Origin: Algoriphagus aestuarii
GTDB lineage: Bacteria; Bacteroidota; Bacteroidia; Cytophagales; Cyclobacteriaceae
Direction: 5' to 3'
Length of the DNA stretch: 64,000 bases
NCBI GenBank assembly: GCA_017051695.1
Contig: JAFIDK010000001.1
Location: 1 to 64,000, forward strand
Positions 28,780 through 36,425 of the stretch are shown here, in pieces. The notes beneath the pieces were generated by a model. The model was not told the DNA's origin and made no database searches. It worked only from the letters and a program-made list of their open reading frames with translations. Made by a program: the position numbers and the translations under genes. The number at the start of each line of letters is the position of its first letter. Within the stretch, counting starts at the first letter, position 1.

Positions 28780-28822
28780 AGATTTGGTTAATTCATTATA
28801 AATAGTCTAGTGCCTCACTTTT
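28767..28822 (-). promoter_or_regulatory. Antiterminator of the BCAA attenuator
   Basis: Segment 1 on the minus strand, AAAAGTGAGGCACT (28822-28809), can pair over 11 bp (AGTGAGGCACT / AGTGCCTCACT) with segment 2 (28777-28767), which is the 5' arm of the terminator. The structures are mutually exclusive. Segment 1 begins at the leader-peptide stop codon: a ribosome at the stop would mask it, and one stalled at the Ile/Leu/Val codons would leave it free. Confidence 0.85.
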
Positions 28823-28871
28823 AACATCCAATGAGAATAATTAAGCTTAGCAAAATGACTACTTTATACAT
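28821..28871 (-). CDS. BCAA operon leader peptide
   Basis: A 16-codon frame, MYKVVILLSLIILIGC, with ATG at 28871 and TAA at 28823-28821. Ten of sixteen residues are Val (2), Ile (4) or Leu (4), including V-V-I-L-L and L-I-I-L-I runs. It lies between a TAAGTTTG promoter element and the antiterminator/terminator pair. Low charged tRNA for any of the three amino acids would stall the ribosome upstream of segment 1, favouring the antiterminator. Too short for ordinary gene calling. Not a membrane protein; the hydrophobicity follows from its sensing role. Confidence 0.88.
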   Translation of the reverse strand: MYKVVILLSLIILIGC

Positions 28872-28912
28872 AGTTATGTCGAGTGATTTCTTGAATCGAT
28901 TTTATTTCTACA

Positions 28913-28944
28913 CAAACTTAAAACTGAAAATTCAGACTTACAAT
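28913..28944 (-). promoter_or_regulatory. Promoter of the ilv-leu-cimA operon
   Basis: On the minus strand: ATTG (28944-28941), 20-nt spacer, TAAGTTTG (28920-28913), an exact TAnnTTTG -7 element. Predicted start of transcription near 28905, about 35 nt before the leader-peptide ATG. The stretch 28945-29235 further upstream is AT-rich and holds nothing else I can name. Confidence 0.68.
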
Positions 28945-29235
28945 ATTTAATTTTACCTCAATGGCAATTGCCAGATATTTTATATAAGTAAATTCTATTT
29001 TTTCAATTTTAAATTTTGCTTTGAATTACAAATACACCGTTTTTCAACAAATAGATTTGCCATATTTTCATTTTTCAAAATTTTGTACTGATTTCAATTA
29101 ATCGTAAAAATTTTTAAAAAAGTCTGACATCTATCTAAGAGTTTCGAATTAAAGCATCATTTCTTTCAAAAAGAAAGTTCTTTTAAAGAAAATCTAAAAA
29201 TTGACCTACTTTTTTCTGCTAGTCGATTTTACTCC

Positions 29236-29243
29236 TATTTTTG
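29236..29243 (+). promoter_or_regulatory. Promoter -7 element of ispE
   Basis: TATTTTTG, exact TAnnTTTG match, 20 nt before the chosen ATG of ispE. The -33 element is not clear. Confidence 0.42.
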
Positions 29244-29263
29244 GGCAAACTCAAGAGACAACC

Positions 29264-30073
29264 ATGATTTGCTTCCCTAACGCAAAAATCAACCTAGGCC
29301 TCCACATCACTTCCAAGCGAACTGACGGGTTCCATGATATAGAAACCTGCATGGTACCGATTCCTCTATACGATGCGTTAGAAATAATTATCGAACCTAA
29401 AAAATCAACTTGGAGTAGTTCTGGCTTTGGTATTCCTGGAGAGCAAAAAGACAATCTCATCCTCAAAGCATATCAACTTCTCAAAAAGGATTTTCCAAAT
29501 TTACCTAACATTGGTATACACTTACACAAAAACATCCCTATGGGAGCTGGTTTAGGTGGAGGTTCAGCAGATGCTGCTTTTGCCTTAAATTTGATGAACA
29601 ATCTCTTTGATCTGATTTTAGACGATTTCTTTCTGAAAGAATATGCTGCGAAACTAGGAAGCGACTGTCCGTTTTTCATTGAAAATACTCCAAAAATCGC
29701 AACAGGAAGAGGTGAAATCCTGGAGGAAGTCGAAATTGACTTGAAAGGAACACATCTTGTTTTAATCAATCCTGGAATCCACATCGGCACCAAAGAAGCA
29801 TACGCTGGAGTTACTCCAAAGAAGCCAGAAAAAGAATTGTCGGAGATTTTAAGTGATAAGAAGAGATGGAAAGAGGAGTTGAAAAATGATTTTGAATTGA
29901 ACATTTTTTTAAATCATCCAGAAATCAAACAAATCAAAGACCGTTTTTACGAAGCTGGAGCATACTATGCTGCCATGTCTGGTTCAGGCTCTTCGGTTTT
30001 TGGATTATTTGAAGGCAAACCCAAAAATCTCCAGCGGAAAGATTCATACTTCCATTTTGAAGCCACTTTGTAA
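29264..30073 (+). CDS. ispE: 4-diphosphocytidyl-2-C-methyl-D-erythritol kinase
   Basis: 269 residues, GHMP kinase of the MEP isoprenoid pathway. ATG 29264 gives the standard N terminus (MICFPNAKINLGLHI); the 21 extra upstream codons would span the promoter -7 box. Motifs: the ATP loop PMGAGLGGGSADAAFAL, DCPFFIENTP, and C-terminal MSGSGSSVFGLF. ispH of the same pathway is elsewhere in this window (54.4-55.3 kb). Confidence 0.94.
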   Translation: MICFPNAKINLGLHITSKRTDGFHDIETCMVPIPLYDALEIIIEPKKSTWSSSGFGIPGEQKDNLILKAYQLLKKDFPNLPNIGIHLHKNIPMGAGLGGGSADAAFALNLMNNLFDLILDDFFLKEYAAKLGSDCPFFIENTPKIATGRGEILEEVEIDLKGTHLVLINPGIHIGTKEAYAGVTPKKPEKELSEILSDKKRWKEELKNDFELNIFLNHPEIKQIKDRFYEAGAYYAAMSGSGSSVFGLFEGKPKNLQRKDSYFHFEATL

Positions 30074-30114
30074 ATCATAAAAATAAAATACAATGGCTAA
30101 AACTCCTTTTTGAA

Positions 30115-30269
30115 ACCTTTCATGATAAAGGACTAAAAGTGGAGTCTGAATTGCTTGTTTCCATAGTCAATCCATATCCAAAGATCGGCTGATCGAAAAA
30201 GTAGGCGAGATTTCCAGTGAAGAATTGAAAATGGCCCTTTCTACATTGCAGGATATCACAACCCTTTAA
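30115..30269 (+). pseudogene. Remnant of a MazF/PemK-like toxin gene
   Basis: No intact frame, but two overlapping frames give a recognisable MazF C terminus. Frame one reads DKGLKVESELLVS (30124-30162). The next frame then continues QSISKDRLIEKVGEISSEEL and ends MALSTLQDITTL-stop (30267-30269). This matches the typical SQIRTISKDRL-x-x-K-I-G-x-(I/L)-S-x-E-x-(L/M) end of MazF-type mRNA interferases. The join needs a one-base frameshift near 30160, and the catalytic N-terminal part is gone. No antitoxin gene is adjacent. Confidence 0.5.
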
Positions 30270-30272
30270 CTT

Positions 30273-31184
30273 TTATCCTAAAGGCCTTACAGGCTTTCTC
30301 CTTTTATTTAAATAATTCAAAACGGGATAAGAAAGCACAGATACCAAAATGATGGCAGTTCCTAGATAAAACTGGGGAGTCATTTTTTCACTTTCCCCAA
30401 AAATCATAACGGCCAAAATGATACCATAAACAGGCTCAAGATTTACTGTCAAATTGATAGAAAAAACCGATAAGCGTTTCATTAAATCCACTGACACCGA
30501 AAAAGCATAAACCGTACAGATCCCTCCAAGAATCAAAAGCCAAAACCAATCCAGCCCTTTCCAGGACCATTGGATCCCGGCCCCATCACTCAAAAACTCA
30601 GAATAAATAGGCATAAACAAAAGCGTAAACAAACACGCTCCTGCCATTTCATAAAAAGTGATTTGATAGGGGCTGTGCTTTTTGGTAAGATTGCCATTGA
30701 TCACAGAAAATATCGCTGCCAAAAGAGCGGATCCCAATGCCATCAACAATCCCAGCCAATATCCGGATTCAAAGGAAAATATCACCAACAAGCCTGATAA
30801 CACAACAAGTCCTAAGGCAACCTCATACCATTTGACTTTGGTCCTGTTGAACATAGGTTCGACAAAGGCTGTCCATAGAGAGGTAGTGGCCATCCCAGCC
30901 AAACAAACCGAGGCAGTGGAAACTTTTGCCGACCAAAAAAAGAGAATCCAGTGCAAAGCGATGATAATCCCTGTAGAAGTGATTTTCAAAAGGTCTCTTC
31001 GGGAAAGTAAAATGGGCTTCTTTTTAAACAAGAATAACAATGCCACACCTACTGAAGCAATCAAGGTCCTGTAAAAGACCAATTCTATAGAAGGCAAACT
31101 GATCAATAATCCTAAGATGGCAGTAAATCCCCAAATCAGAACGATGAAATGAAGCATCAAATAGTCTTTGATAGAGGCAGTCAT
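30273..31184 (-). CDS. EamA/DMT family transporter
   Basis: 303 residues, ten predicted transmembrane helices arranged as two EamA repeats of five, beginning HFIVLIWGFTAILGLLISLP. Typical drug/metabolite exporter of the DMT superfamily; substrate unknown. Its ATG follows the stop of the LptF/G gene with no spacer (TAAATG), so it is read from the tgt transcript. The C-terminal tail is basic (NYLNKRRKPVRP). Confidence 0.9.
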   Translation of the reverse strand: MTASIKDYLMLHFIVLIWGFTAILGLLISLPSIELVFYRTLIASVGVALLFLFKKKPILLSRRDLLKITSTGIIIALHWILFFWSAKVSTASVCLAGMATTSLWTAFVEPMFNRTKVKWYEVALGLVVLSGLLVIFSFESGYWLGLLMALGSALLAAIFSVINGNLTKKHSPYQITFYEMAGACLFTLLFMPIYSEFLSDGAGIQWSWKGLDWFWLLILGGICTVYAFSVSVDLMKRLSVFSINLTVNLEPVYGIILAVMIFGESEKMTPQFYLGTAIILVSVLSYPVLNYLNKRRKPVRPLG

Positions 31185-32258
31185 TTATCGGGGAACAGTT
31201 TTATATAAAACCAGCCCTGTCAAACCAAAAACAATATTGGGAAGCCAAACAGCCAAAATCGGATAGGTGGCCCCATTTTCGGCAAAGGTTCTGGATAGTA
31301 TAAACAATAGAATATATACAAATGCGAGTAAAAAGCCCATTGCAATCTGGAAACCGGAACCTCCCCTGGTCTTCCTTGCGGACATGATTACGCCTATAAA
31401 AGTCAAAATAATCGCAGCAAATGGAGACATAAACCTCACATATCGCTCAATCTTATAAAAAGCCACGTTATCGGCTCCTCTTTCTTCCAATACTCGGATT
31501 TGCCTACCCAGTTCAGGAAGCTTTAACGTTTCATGATGATTAGGCGGCAAGTCAAAGTCTTCCGGTGTAATCGATAAAACAGTATCCAGCTTCTCACCTA
31601 CACTATACTCCTCTTTTTTATCCTTCAATTCCCGCAGGCGCCAATTGATCATGGTCCACTCATGTTTGGCAGTATCCCACACAATCCTATCCGCTGAAAT
31701 CTTATCGATTAATTCTCCATCGCGGATTGTTTCTAGGGTAAATGCATAGCCAGTATTTCCTGACTTATAAAACCTGCTCAAATAAGCATAAGAATCCGCC
31801 CCCACTTTGATATGGATATTAGGATCAGAGGTGGTTCTGGTTTTCTCCAAATAAGTCAACTTAAATTCTGTCACACCTTCTGTGGCCACCGGTAGTACCC
31901 AGCCATTCAATAAAAAACTGATCCCTCCGATCATCATAGCAGCGAAAATAAAAGGACGCAATAACCGGGGAAAGCTCACCCCGCTGCTTAAAATCGCAAT
32001 AATTTCCGTCCTCCCGGCCATTTTGGAAGTAATGAAAATCACAGAAATAAAAACCGTAATAGGGGTTAAAAGATTGTTCAGGTACAACCCATAATTCCCC
32101 ATGTATTTCAAAACTTCTCTGGACGGAACATCATTTCTGATATAAGCATCGTTTTTTTCGGTAAAATCCAACACCAAAACGATCAGGATCAGCATCAACA
32201 CTACGAATACGTAGGTCTTTAAAAAATCCTTGATGATCAGCTTATCGAGCAGTTTCAT
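31185..32258 (-). CDS. LptF/LptG family lipopolysaccharide export permease
   Basis: 357 residues, YjgP/YjgQ family (PF03739). One N-terminal membrane helix (about 12-32), two more around 60-120, a periplasmic jellyroll-like domain (about 130-255) and three C-terminal helices from about 270. Conserved opening: KLLDKLIIKDFLKTYVFVV and FITSKMAGRTEIIAILSSGVS, the coupling-helix region facing LptB. It forms half of the permease that extracts LPS from the inner membrane. Which paralogue (F or G) is not decidable here. Three nt behind tgt. Confidence 0.9.
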   Translation of the reverse strand: MKLLDKLIIKDFLKTYVFVVLMLILIVLVLDFTEKNDAYIRNDVPSREVLKYMGNYGLYLNNLLTPITVFISVIFITSKMAGRTEIIAILSSGVSFPRLLRPFIFAAMMIGGISFLLNGWVLPVATEGVTEFKLTYLEKTRTTSDPNIHIKVGADSYAYLSRFYKSGNTGYAFTLETIRDGELIDKISADRIVWDTAKHEWTMINWRLRELKDKKEEYSVGEKLDTVLSITPEDFDLPPNHHETLKLPELGRQIRVLEERGADNVAFYKIERYVRFMSPFAAIILTFIGVIMSARKTRGGSGFQIAMGFLLAFVYILLFILSRTFAENGATYPILAVWLPNIVFGLTGLVLYKTVPR

Positions 32259-32261
32259 GTA

Positions 32262-33392
32262 TTAGAGTCTGGTACTTACTTTTTTCACCATTTGATCTTT
32301 CCAAACGGCAAAATCTCCTGCAAGGATATGTTCTCTGGCTTCCTTGACCAGCCAAAGATAGAAACTCAGGTTATGAATACTTGCTATTTGTGCTGCCAAA
32401 ATCTCTTTACTGATCACCAAATGTCTCAGGTAGGCTTTGGAATAGAAAGTGCTGACATGCCCTCCAATAGCAGGATCTATCGGAGAGAAATCATCTTTCC
32501 ACTTCTCGTTCCGGATATTGATAATGCCTTCCGAAGTAAACAGCATCCCATTTCTAGCATTTCTTGTCGGCATGACACAATCAAACATGTCCACGCCCAA
32601 AGCAATACATTCCAAAATATTTGCCGGGGTGCCGACTCCCATTAGATATCTAGGCTTATCTGGGGGTAGAATATGGGTCACCAGCTCGGTCATTTCATAC
32701 ATCATTTCCGCAGGTTCCCCTACAGAAAGCCCTCCAATCGCATTTCCTTCTTGGTTAGTGGAGGCAATAAATTCCGCACTTTGTTTTCTCAGGTCTTTGT
32801 AAACAGAACCTTGAACTATAGGAAAAAGTGTCTGGCTGTATCCATACTTTCCTTCGGTGGAGTCAAAACGATCTATACATCTTTTCAGCCAACGATGGGT
32901 CATTTCCATCGAGTTTCTAGCATACCCATATTCACAAGGATATGGAGTACACTCGTCAAAAGCCATTATGATATCCGCTCCTATGGTTCGTTGGATATCC
33001 ATCACATTTTCTGGAGTAAAATGATGCTTAGATCCATCAATATGAGATTTAAACATCACACCGTCTTCCTTGATTTTTCTGGTTCCCGCCAAAGAAAATA
33101 CTTGATATCCTCCGCTATCTGTGAGGATCGGCTTAGGCCAACCATTGAATTTATGGAGTCCGCCGGCTTTTTCAAGGATATCCAATCTGGGGCGTAAATA
33201 AAGATGGTAGGTATTTCCAAGTATGATTTCCGCCTTCACATCATACATCAATTCTCTTTGATGAACAGCTTTGACCGAACCAGCCGTCCCCACGGGCATA
33301 AAAATCGGCGTTTGGATTTCGCCATGATCGGTTTTCACGACTCCGGCACGGGCTTTACTTTTATTATCTTGATGTGAAAGTGTAAACTTCAT
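32262..33392 (-). CDS. tgt: Queuine tRNA-ribosyltransferase (zinc-ligand variant)
   Basis: 376 residues. Exchanges guanine 34 of tRNA-Asp/Asn/His/Tyr for a queuosine precursor. Nucleophile and base aspartates are in ILTDSGGYQVFS and GVDMFDCVMPTRNARNG. The region that normally holds the structural zinc (C-x-C-x-x-C before YSRAYLHHL) reads DPAIGGHVSTFYSKAYLRHL: all three cysteines are replaced (Ile, Gly, Ser), though the later SIHNL histidine is kept. Such Cys-less forms occur in Bacteroidota as far as I recall. First gene of tgt-lptF/G-eamA. Confidence 0.94.
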   Translation of the reverse strand: MKFTLSHQDNKSKARAGVVKTDHGEIQTPIFMPVGTAGSVKAVHQRELMYDVKAEIILGNTYHLYLRPRLDILEKAGGLHKFNGWPKPILTDSGGYQVFSLAGTRKIKEDGVMFKSHIDGSKHHFTPENVMDIQRTIGADIIMAFDECTPYPCEYGYARNSMEMTHRWLKRCIDRFDSTEGKYGYSQTLFPIVQGSVYKDLRKQSAEFIASTNQEGNAIGGLSVGEPAEMMYEMTELVTHILPPDKPRYLMGVGTPANILECIALGVDMFDCVMPTRNARNGMLFTSEGIINIRNEKWKDDFSPIDPAIGGHVSTFYSKAYLRHLVISKEILAAQIASIHNLSFYLWLVKEAREHILAGDFAVWKDQMVKKVSTRL

Positions 33393-33445
33393 AGGTTAAA
33401 ACTCAGACTTGTAGGGACAATCCGCAAATTGTATGATCTTGGCTA

Positions 33446-33453
33446 CAAAAATA
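33446..33453 (-). promoter_or_regulatory. Promoter -7 element of the tgt operon
   Basis: TATTTTTG on the minus strand, exact TAnnTTTG match, 54 nt before the tgt ATG. -33 element not evident. Confidence 0.42.
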
Positions 33454-33489
33454 TACTGTTATTCTTAAATGACTTGCTGAATTTGATTT

Positions 33490-33497
33490 TATATTTG
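33490..33497 (+). promoter_or_regulatory. Promoter -7 element of the GT2-sigma-rsmG operon
   Basis: TATATTTG on the plus strand, 18 nt before the glycosyltransferase ATG. Divergent from the tgt promoter 37 bp away. -33 element not evident. Confidence 0.45.
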
Positions 33498-33514
33498 CCC
33501 AGCAAAATTGACCT

Positions 33515-34651
33515 ATGGGCCTATTTTTACTTTGGTTTTTCTTCGGCGTTGGAATATTAATTCAGGTGGTTTACCTGCTTTTAATATTTGGCCGTACCTC
33601 ATTTTCAAAGTCTTCCAAGGCTTATTCTGACCCCCAAAAAGAAGAGGGGGTGACAGTTTTGATTGCGGCTCATAATGAGTTCCAAAATCTTAAATCACTG
33701 ATCCCTAAACTTTTCGAACAAGACTACCCCAAATTCGATGTGATGATCGTCAACGACAGATCGACTGATCGGACCAAACGTCTTCTAGAGGAAATGATGG
33801 CAATCTATCCACGCCTTCGCTCAGTGACGATCAAGTACACTCCAAATCACGTCACAGCGAAAAAGTTTGCCTTGACATTGGGAATTAAAGTTTGCAAAAA
33901 TGATGTCGTCTTACTCACAGATGCAGATTGTATTCCAAATACTGATCAGTGGATCCGAAAAATGACTGCCCCTGTCAGACAAAATGACAAGACATTTGCG
34001 CTGGGGTATTCTGGTTACGAAAAAACTTCCGGTTTTCTTAATAATTGGATCCAGTTCGAAACCATCCTCACAGCATTATATTACATTTCCTTCAGCCTTT
34101 GGAAAGCCCCGTTTATGGGAATTGGTAGAAACCTCTGCTACCGCAAAAGCTTTTTTATGGAAGTGAAAGCATTCAAAGGACTTTGGCATATAGAAGGGGG
34201 GGACGATGATCTATTTGTGAATCAATATGCCACTGGAAAAAATACAGCAGTGGTAATAGATCCGGATGCCAATACTACTTCGAAACCAAAGACAGCTTTG
34301 AAAGAATATTTGGTGCAAAAGAAAAGACACCTTCATGCAGGAAAGTATTATCGAGGAGAAGACAAACAAAAAATTGGATTCTTCACTCTTTCTCATGCAT
34401 TATTCTGGTTAGGAGGGCTTGGATTACTAATTTATTTCGGAATTGACCAGAGTTGGGAACAATTTTTAATTGTTTTCGGTATTATTCTTCTAAGGTCTAT
34501 ACTAGTCGCCAGTATTTTTGCGTCTGCTAGTAAAAAGATCCAAGGTACTAAAGCCGTAAAAAATGTCTGGATGCTGGATTTCTTGTATTTAGGTTATTTT
34601 TGGGTTTTGGGAACTATCTCCCACCAGGCAAAAGATATCCAATGGAAATAA
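33515..34651 (+). CDS. Membrane glycosyltransferase family 2
   Basis: 378 residues. N-terminal membrane helix (about 3-26), then a GT-A domain with VTVLIAAHNEFQNL, VNDRSTDRT and the metal-binding LLTDADCIPN, acceptor motif HIEGGDDDLF, and the Q-x-x-R-W-like VQKKRHLHAGKYY. Two to three C-terminal helices (about 290-345). Processive-type enzyme of envelope glycan or lipid glycosylation. Overlaps the sigma factor gene by 10 nt. Confidence 0.9.
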   Translation: MGLFLLWFFFGVGILIQVVYLLLIFGRTSFSKSSKAYSDPQKEEGVTVLIAAHNEFQNLKSLIPKLFEQDYPKFDVMIVNDRSTDRTKRLLEEMMAIYPRLRSVTIKYTPNHVTAKKFALTLGIKVCKNDVVLLTDADCIPNTDQWIRKMTAPVRQNDKTFALGYSGYEKTSGFLNNWIQFETILTALYYISFSLWKAPFMGIGRNLCYRKSFFMEVKAFKGLWHIEGGDDDLFVNQYATGKNTAVVIDPDANTTSKPKTALKEYLVQKKRHLHAGKYYRGEDKQKIGFFTLSHALFWLGGLGLLIYFGIDQSWEQFLIVFGIILLRSILVASIFASASKKIQGTKAVKNVWMLDFLYLGYFWVLGTISHQAKDIQWK

Positions 34652-35253
34652 ACGAAAGAGGTTTTTCAAATAAAGCACTAGAGGATTTTGCCCTGATCGA
34701 TAAAGCTGTTCAGGACAAAGACCAACAAGCTTATGCCAGCTTGATGAAGCGGTATAAAAAGGCCGTTTATTTCATGATCCTGAAAATGATCCGTGATGCT
34801 GATGACGCCGAAGATTTGACCATGGAGGCTTTTGCAAAAGCATTTAAAAATTTAGACCGATTCAAAAAGGACTATACCTTCAGTACGTGGCTTTTCCGAA
34901 TCGCCACCAATAATACCATTGATTTTATCAGGAAGAAAAAGCTCAAAACGATGAGCTTGAATAATACACTGACGGATGATGGAGGAAATTCTGTCAATAT
35001 CGATGTAGAAGATGATGACAACAACCCACAAGATGAGTTCATCAAGACCCAACGTATTGAAATGGTCCGGATTTTTGTGGATAAGCTTCCTGCAAAATAC
35101 AGAAAACTGGTTCAGTTGAGGTATTTCGACGAGCTTTCCTATGAAGAAATCGCCCAGGAACTGGAAAAACCTCTTGGCACTGTGAAGGCCCAATTGCACC
35201 GCTCCAGAGAATTACTGTATGAAATCGCCTCTGGCAAAGAAAAACATATTTAA
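34642..35253 (+). CDS. ECF-type RNA polymerase sigma factor
   Basis: 203 residues from ATG 34642, overlapping the end of the glycosyltransferase gene. Sigma-70 region 2: DADDAEDLTMEAFAKAFKNL and TFSTWLFRIATNNTIDFIRK. Acidic linker with DVEDDDNNPQDE. Region 4: LPAKYRKLVQLRYFDELSYE and LGTVKAQLHRSRELL. No anti-sigma gene is adjacent; the gene is followed at once by rsmG. Its regulon is unknown. Group 4 sigma factor by size and lack of regions 1 and 3. Confidence 0.92.
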   Translation: MEINERGFSNKALEDFALIDKAVQDKDQQAYASLMKRYKKAVYFMILKMIRDADDAEDLTMEAFAKAFKNLDRFKKDYTFSTWLFRIATNNTIDFIRKKKLKTMSLNNTLTDDGGNSVNIDVEDDDNNPQDEFIKTQRIEMVRIFVDKLPAKYRKLVQLRYFDELSYEEIAQELEKPLGTVKAQLHRSRELLYEIASGKEKHI

Positions 35254-35898
35254 ATGAATCCGGGAGCAGAAATCATCCAGGCATACTTTCCAGAGTTATC
35301 AGAAAAACAAATGGATCAGTTTTCAAAACTGGCTGAAATGTATTCTGACTGGAACTCAAAAATCAATGTGATCAGTCGCAAAGACATGGATCAGTTTTAT
35401 ATCCATCATGTGCTACATTCCTTGGGCATTTCCAAAGTGATGCCTTTCGAACCAGGCACCAAAATTCTGGACATCGGAACCGGTGGAGGTTTTCCTGGAA
35501 TTCCTCTCGCGATCATGTTTCCTGACACCCATTTTCACCTGGTTGATTCTATTGGGAAGAAAATCACTGTGGTGAAAGACGTGGTGAAGCAATTGAAATT
35601 AACCAACGTGGAGGCACAGCAAGCAAGAGCAGAAGAATTGGTCCGCAAATATGATTTTGTGGTAAGCCGAGCTGTCACAAGAATGATCAATTTCTATCCT
35701 TGGGTAAAAAACAAAATCCGAAAAGAAGACATCAACGAATATCCGAATGGCATTCTCTATTTGAAAGGTGGAGATGTTGACGAAGAAATGGAAGAACTAG
35801 GAAAGTCCTATGTTGTCTATCACTTGGAGGATTATTTCAAAGAGGTTTTTTTTGAGACCAAAAAGGTCGTTTACATGCCTTGGGAAGACAAAAGATGA
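35254..35898 (+). CDS. rsmG: 16S rRNA (guanine-N7)-methyltransferase
   Basis: 214 residues. Class I SAM methyltransferase that makes m7G527 in 16S rRNA (GidB). SAM site: LDIGTGGGFPGIPLAIMFP, then VDSIGKKI; N-terminal KLAEMYSDWNSKINVISRKD is family-typical, as is VVSRAVT. ATG directly abuts the stop of the sigma factor gene (TAAATG). The unusual link of rRNA modification with a sigma factor is probably just operon packing. Confidence 0.95.
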   Translation: MNPGAEIIQAYFPELSEKQMDQFSKLAEMYSDWNSKINVISRKDMDQFYIHHVLHSLGISKVMPFEPGTKILDIGTGGGFPGIPLAIMFPDTHFHLVDSIGKKITVVKDVVKQLKLTNVEAQQARAEELVRKYDFVVSRAVTRMINFYPWVKNKIRKEDINEYPNGILYLKGGDVDEEMEELGKSYVVYHLEDYFKEVFFETKKVVYMPWEDKR

Positions 35899-36425
35899 GA
35901 TTACTTTTTTCAATTTCAATTACTTTATAATTCACTTTAAGCAACAAAGCACCAAATACTTTTTGATTGGGTATAGGCATTACAGATCCCAAATCAGATC
36001 AATCAAGATAACATCTTTTAACAAGTTAGTATTCGAATTTTAGTTAAAGGATTGCTATACTAGCACTGTCATAATTTTCAATTGGCAAATAATTAAGTGA
36101 TTGCCCATTTTTTCAAAACTAGGCACTGCTTGATTAAAAGAATTTTTGATTTGCTTAAAAACAGCTCTAAAAGTATAAGAGAAACTTTTGTCTTCATCTT
36201 CTACACATTAGAACTCAAAGTTTATAAATAAATATAGGTCGGTTAGAGGGTTGCAAAAGTAGAGTACAATTGTTTTCAACTAAGCTGGAATCAAAACTTT
36301 CCAATCAACCCTCAGTCACTCATTTTAGATAAAAAATACTACTTCAATTGGTACTAAGGTAGTTATCATGTGAAGGGGTGCAGTTTGTCAAAGCAATTAT
36401 TGTTTGAAATATAAAATTGAAAAAT
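35899..36425. other. 527-bp AT-rich intergenic region with a minus-strand promoter-like site
   Basis: No gene larger than about 35 codons is credible. On the minus strand TACTTTTGCAACCC at 36261-36248 closely resembles the rRNA P1 -7 box and start region (TACCTTTGCAACCC). It would drive a transcript toward the 3' end of rsmG; the following minus-strand 34-codon frame (MKTKVSLILLELFL...) has no known relative. A small RNA is possible but unproven. Confidence 0.35.

Noticed and set aside
28945-29235. A further gene or riboswitch in the ilvD-ispE divergent region
   Set aside because: Very AT-rich, no frame above background, and no recognisable riboswitch core.
35930-36043. C-terminal part of a frame overlapping rsmG (ending YRHYRSQIRSIKITSFNKLV) as a transposase remnant
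   Set aside because: Looks vaguely basic like a transposase end, but no motif or second fragment supports it.
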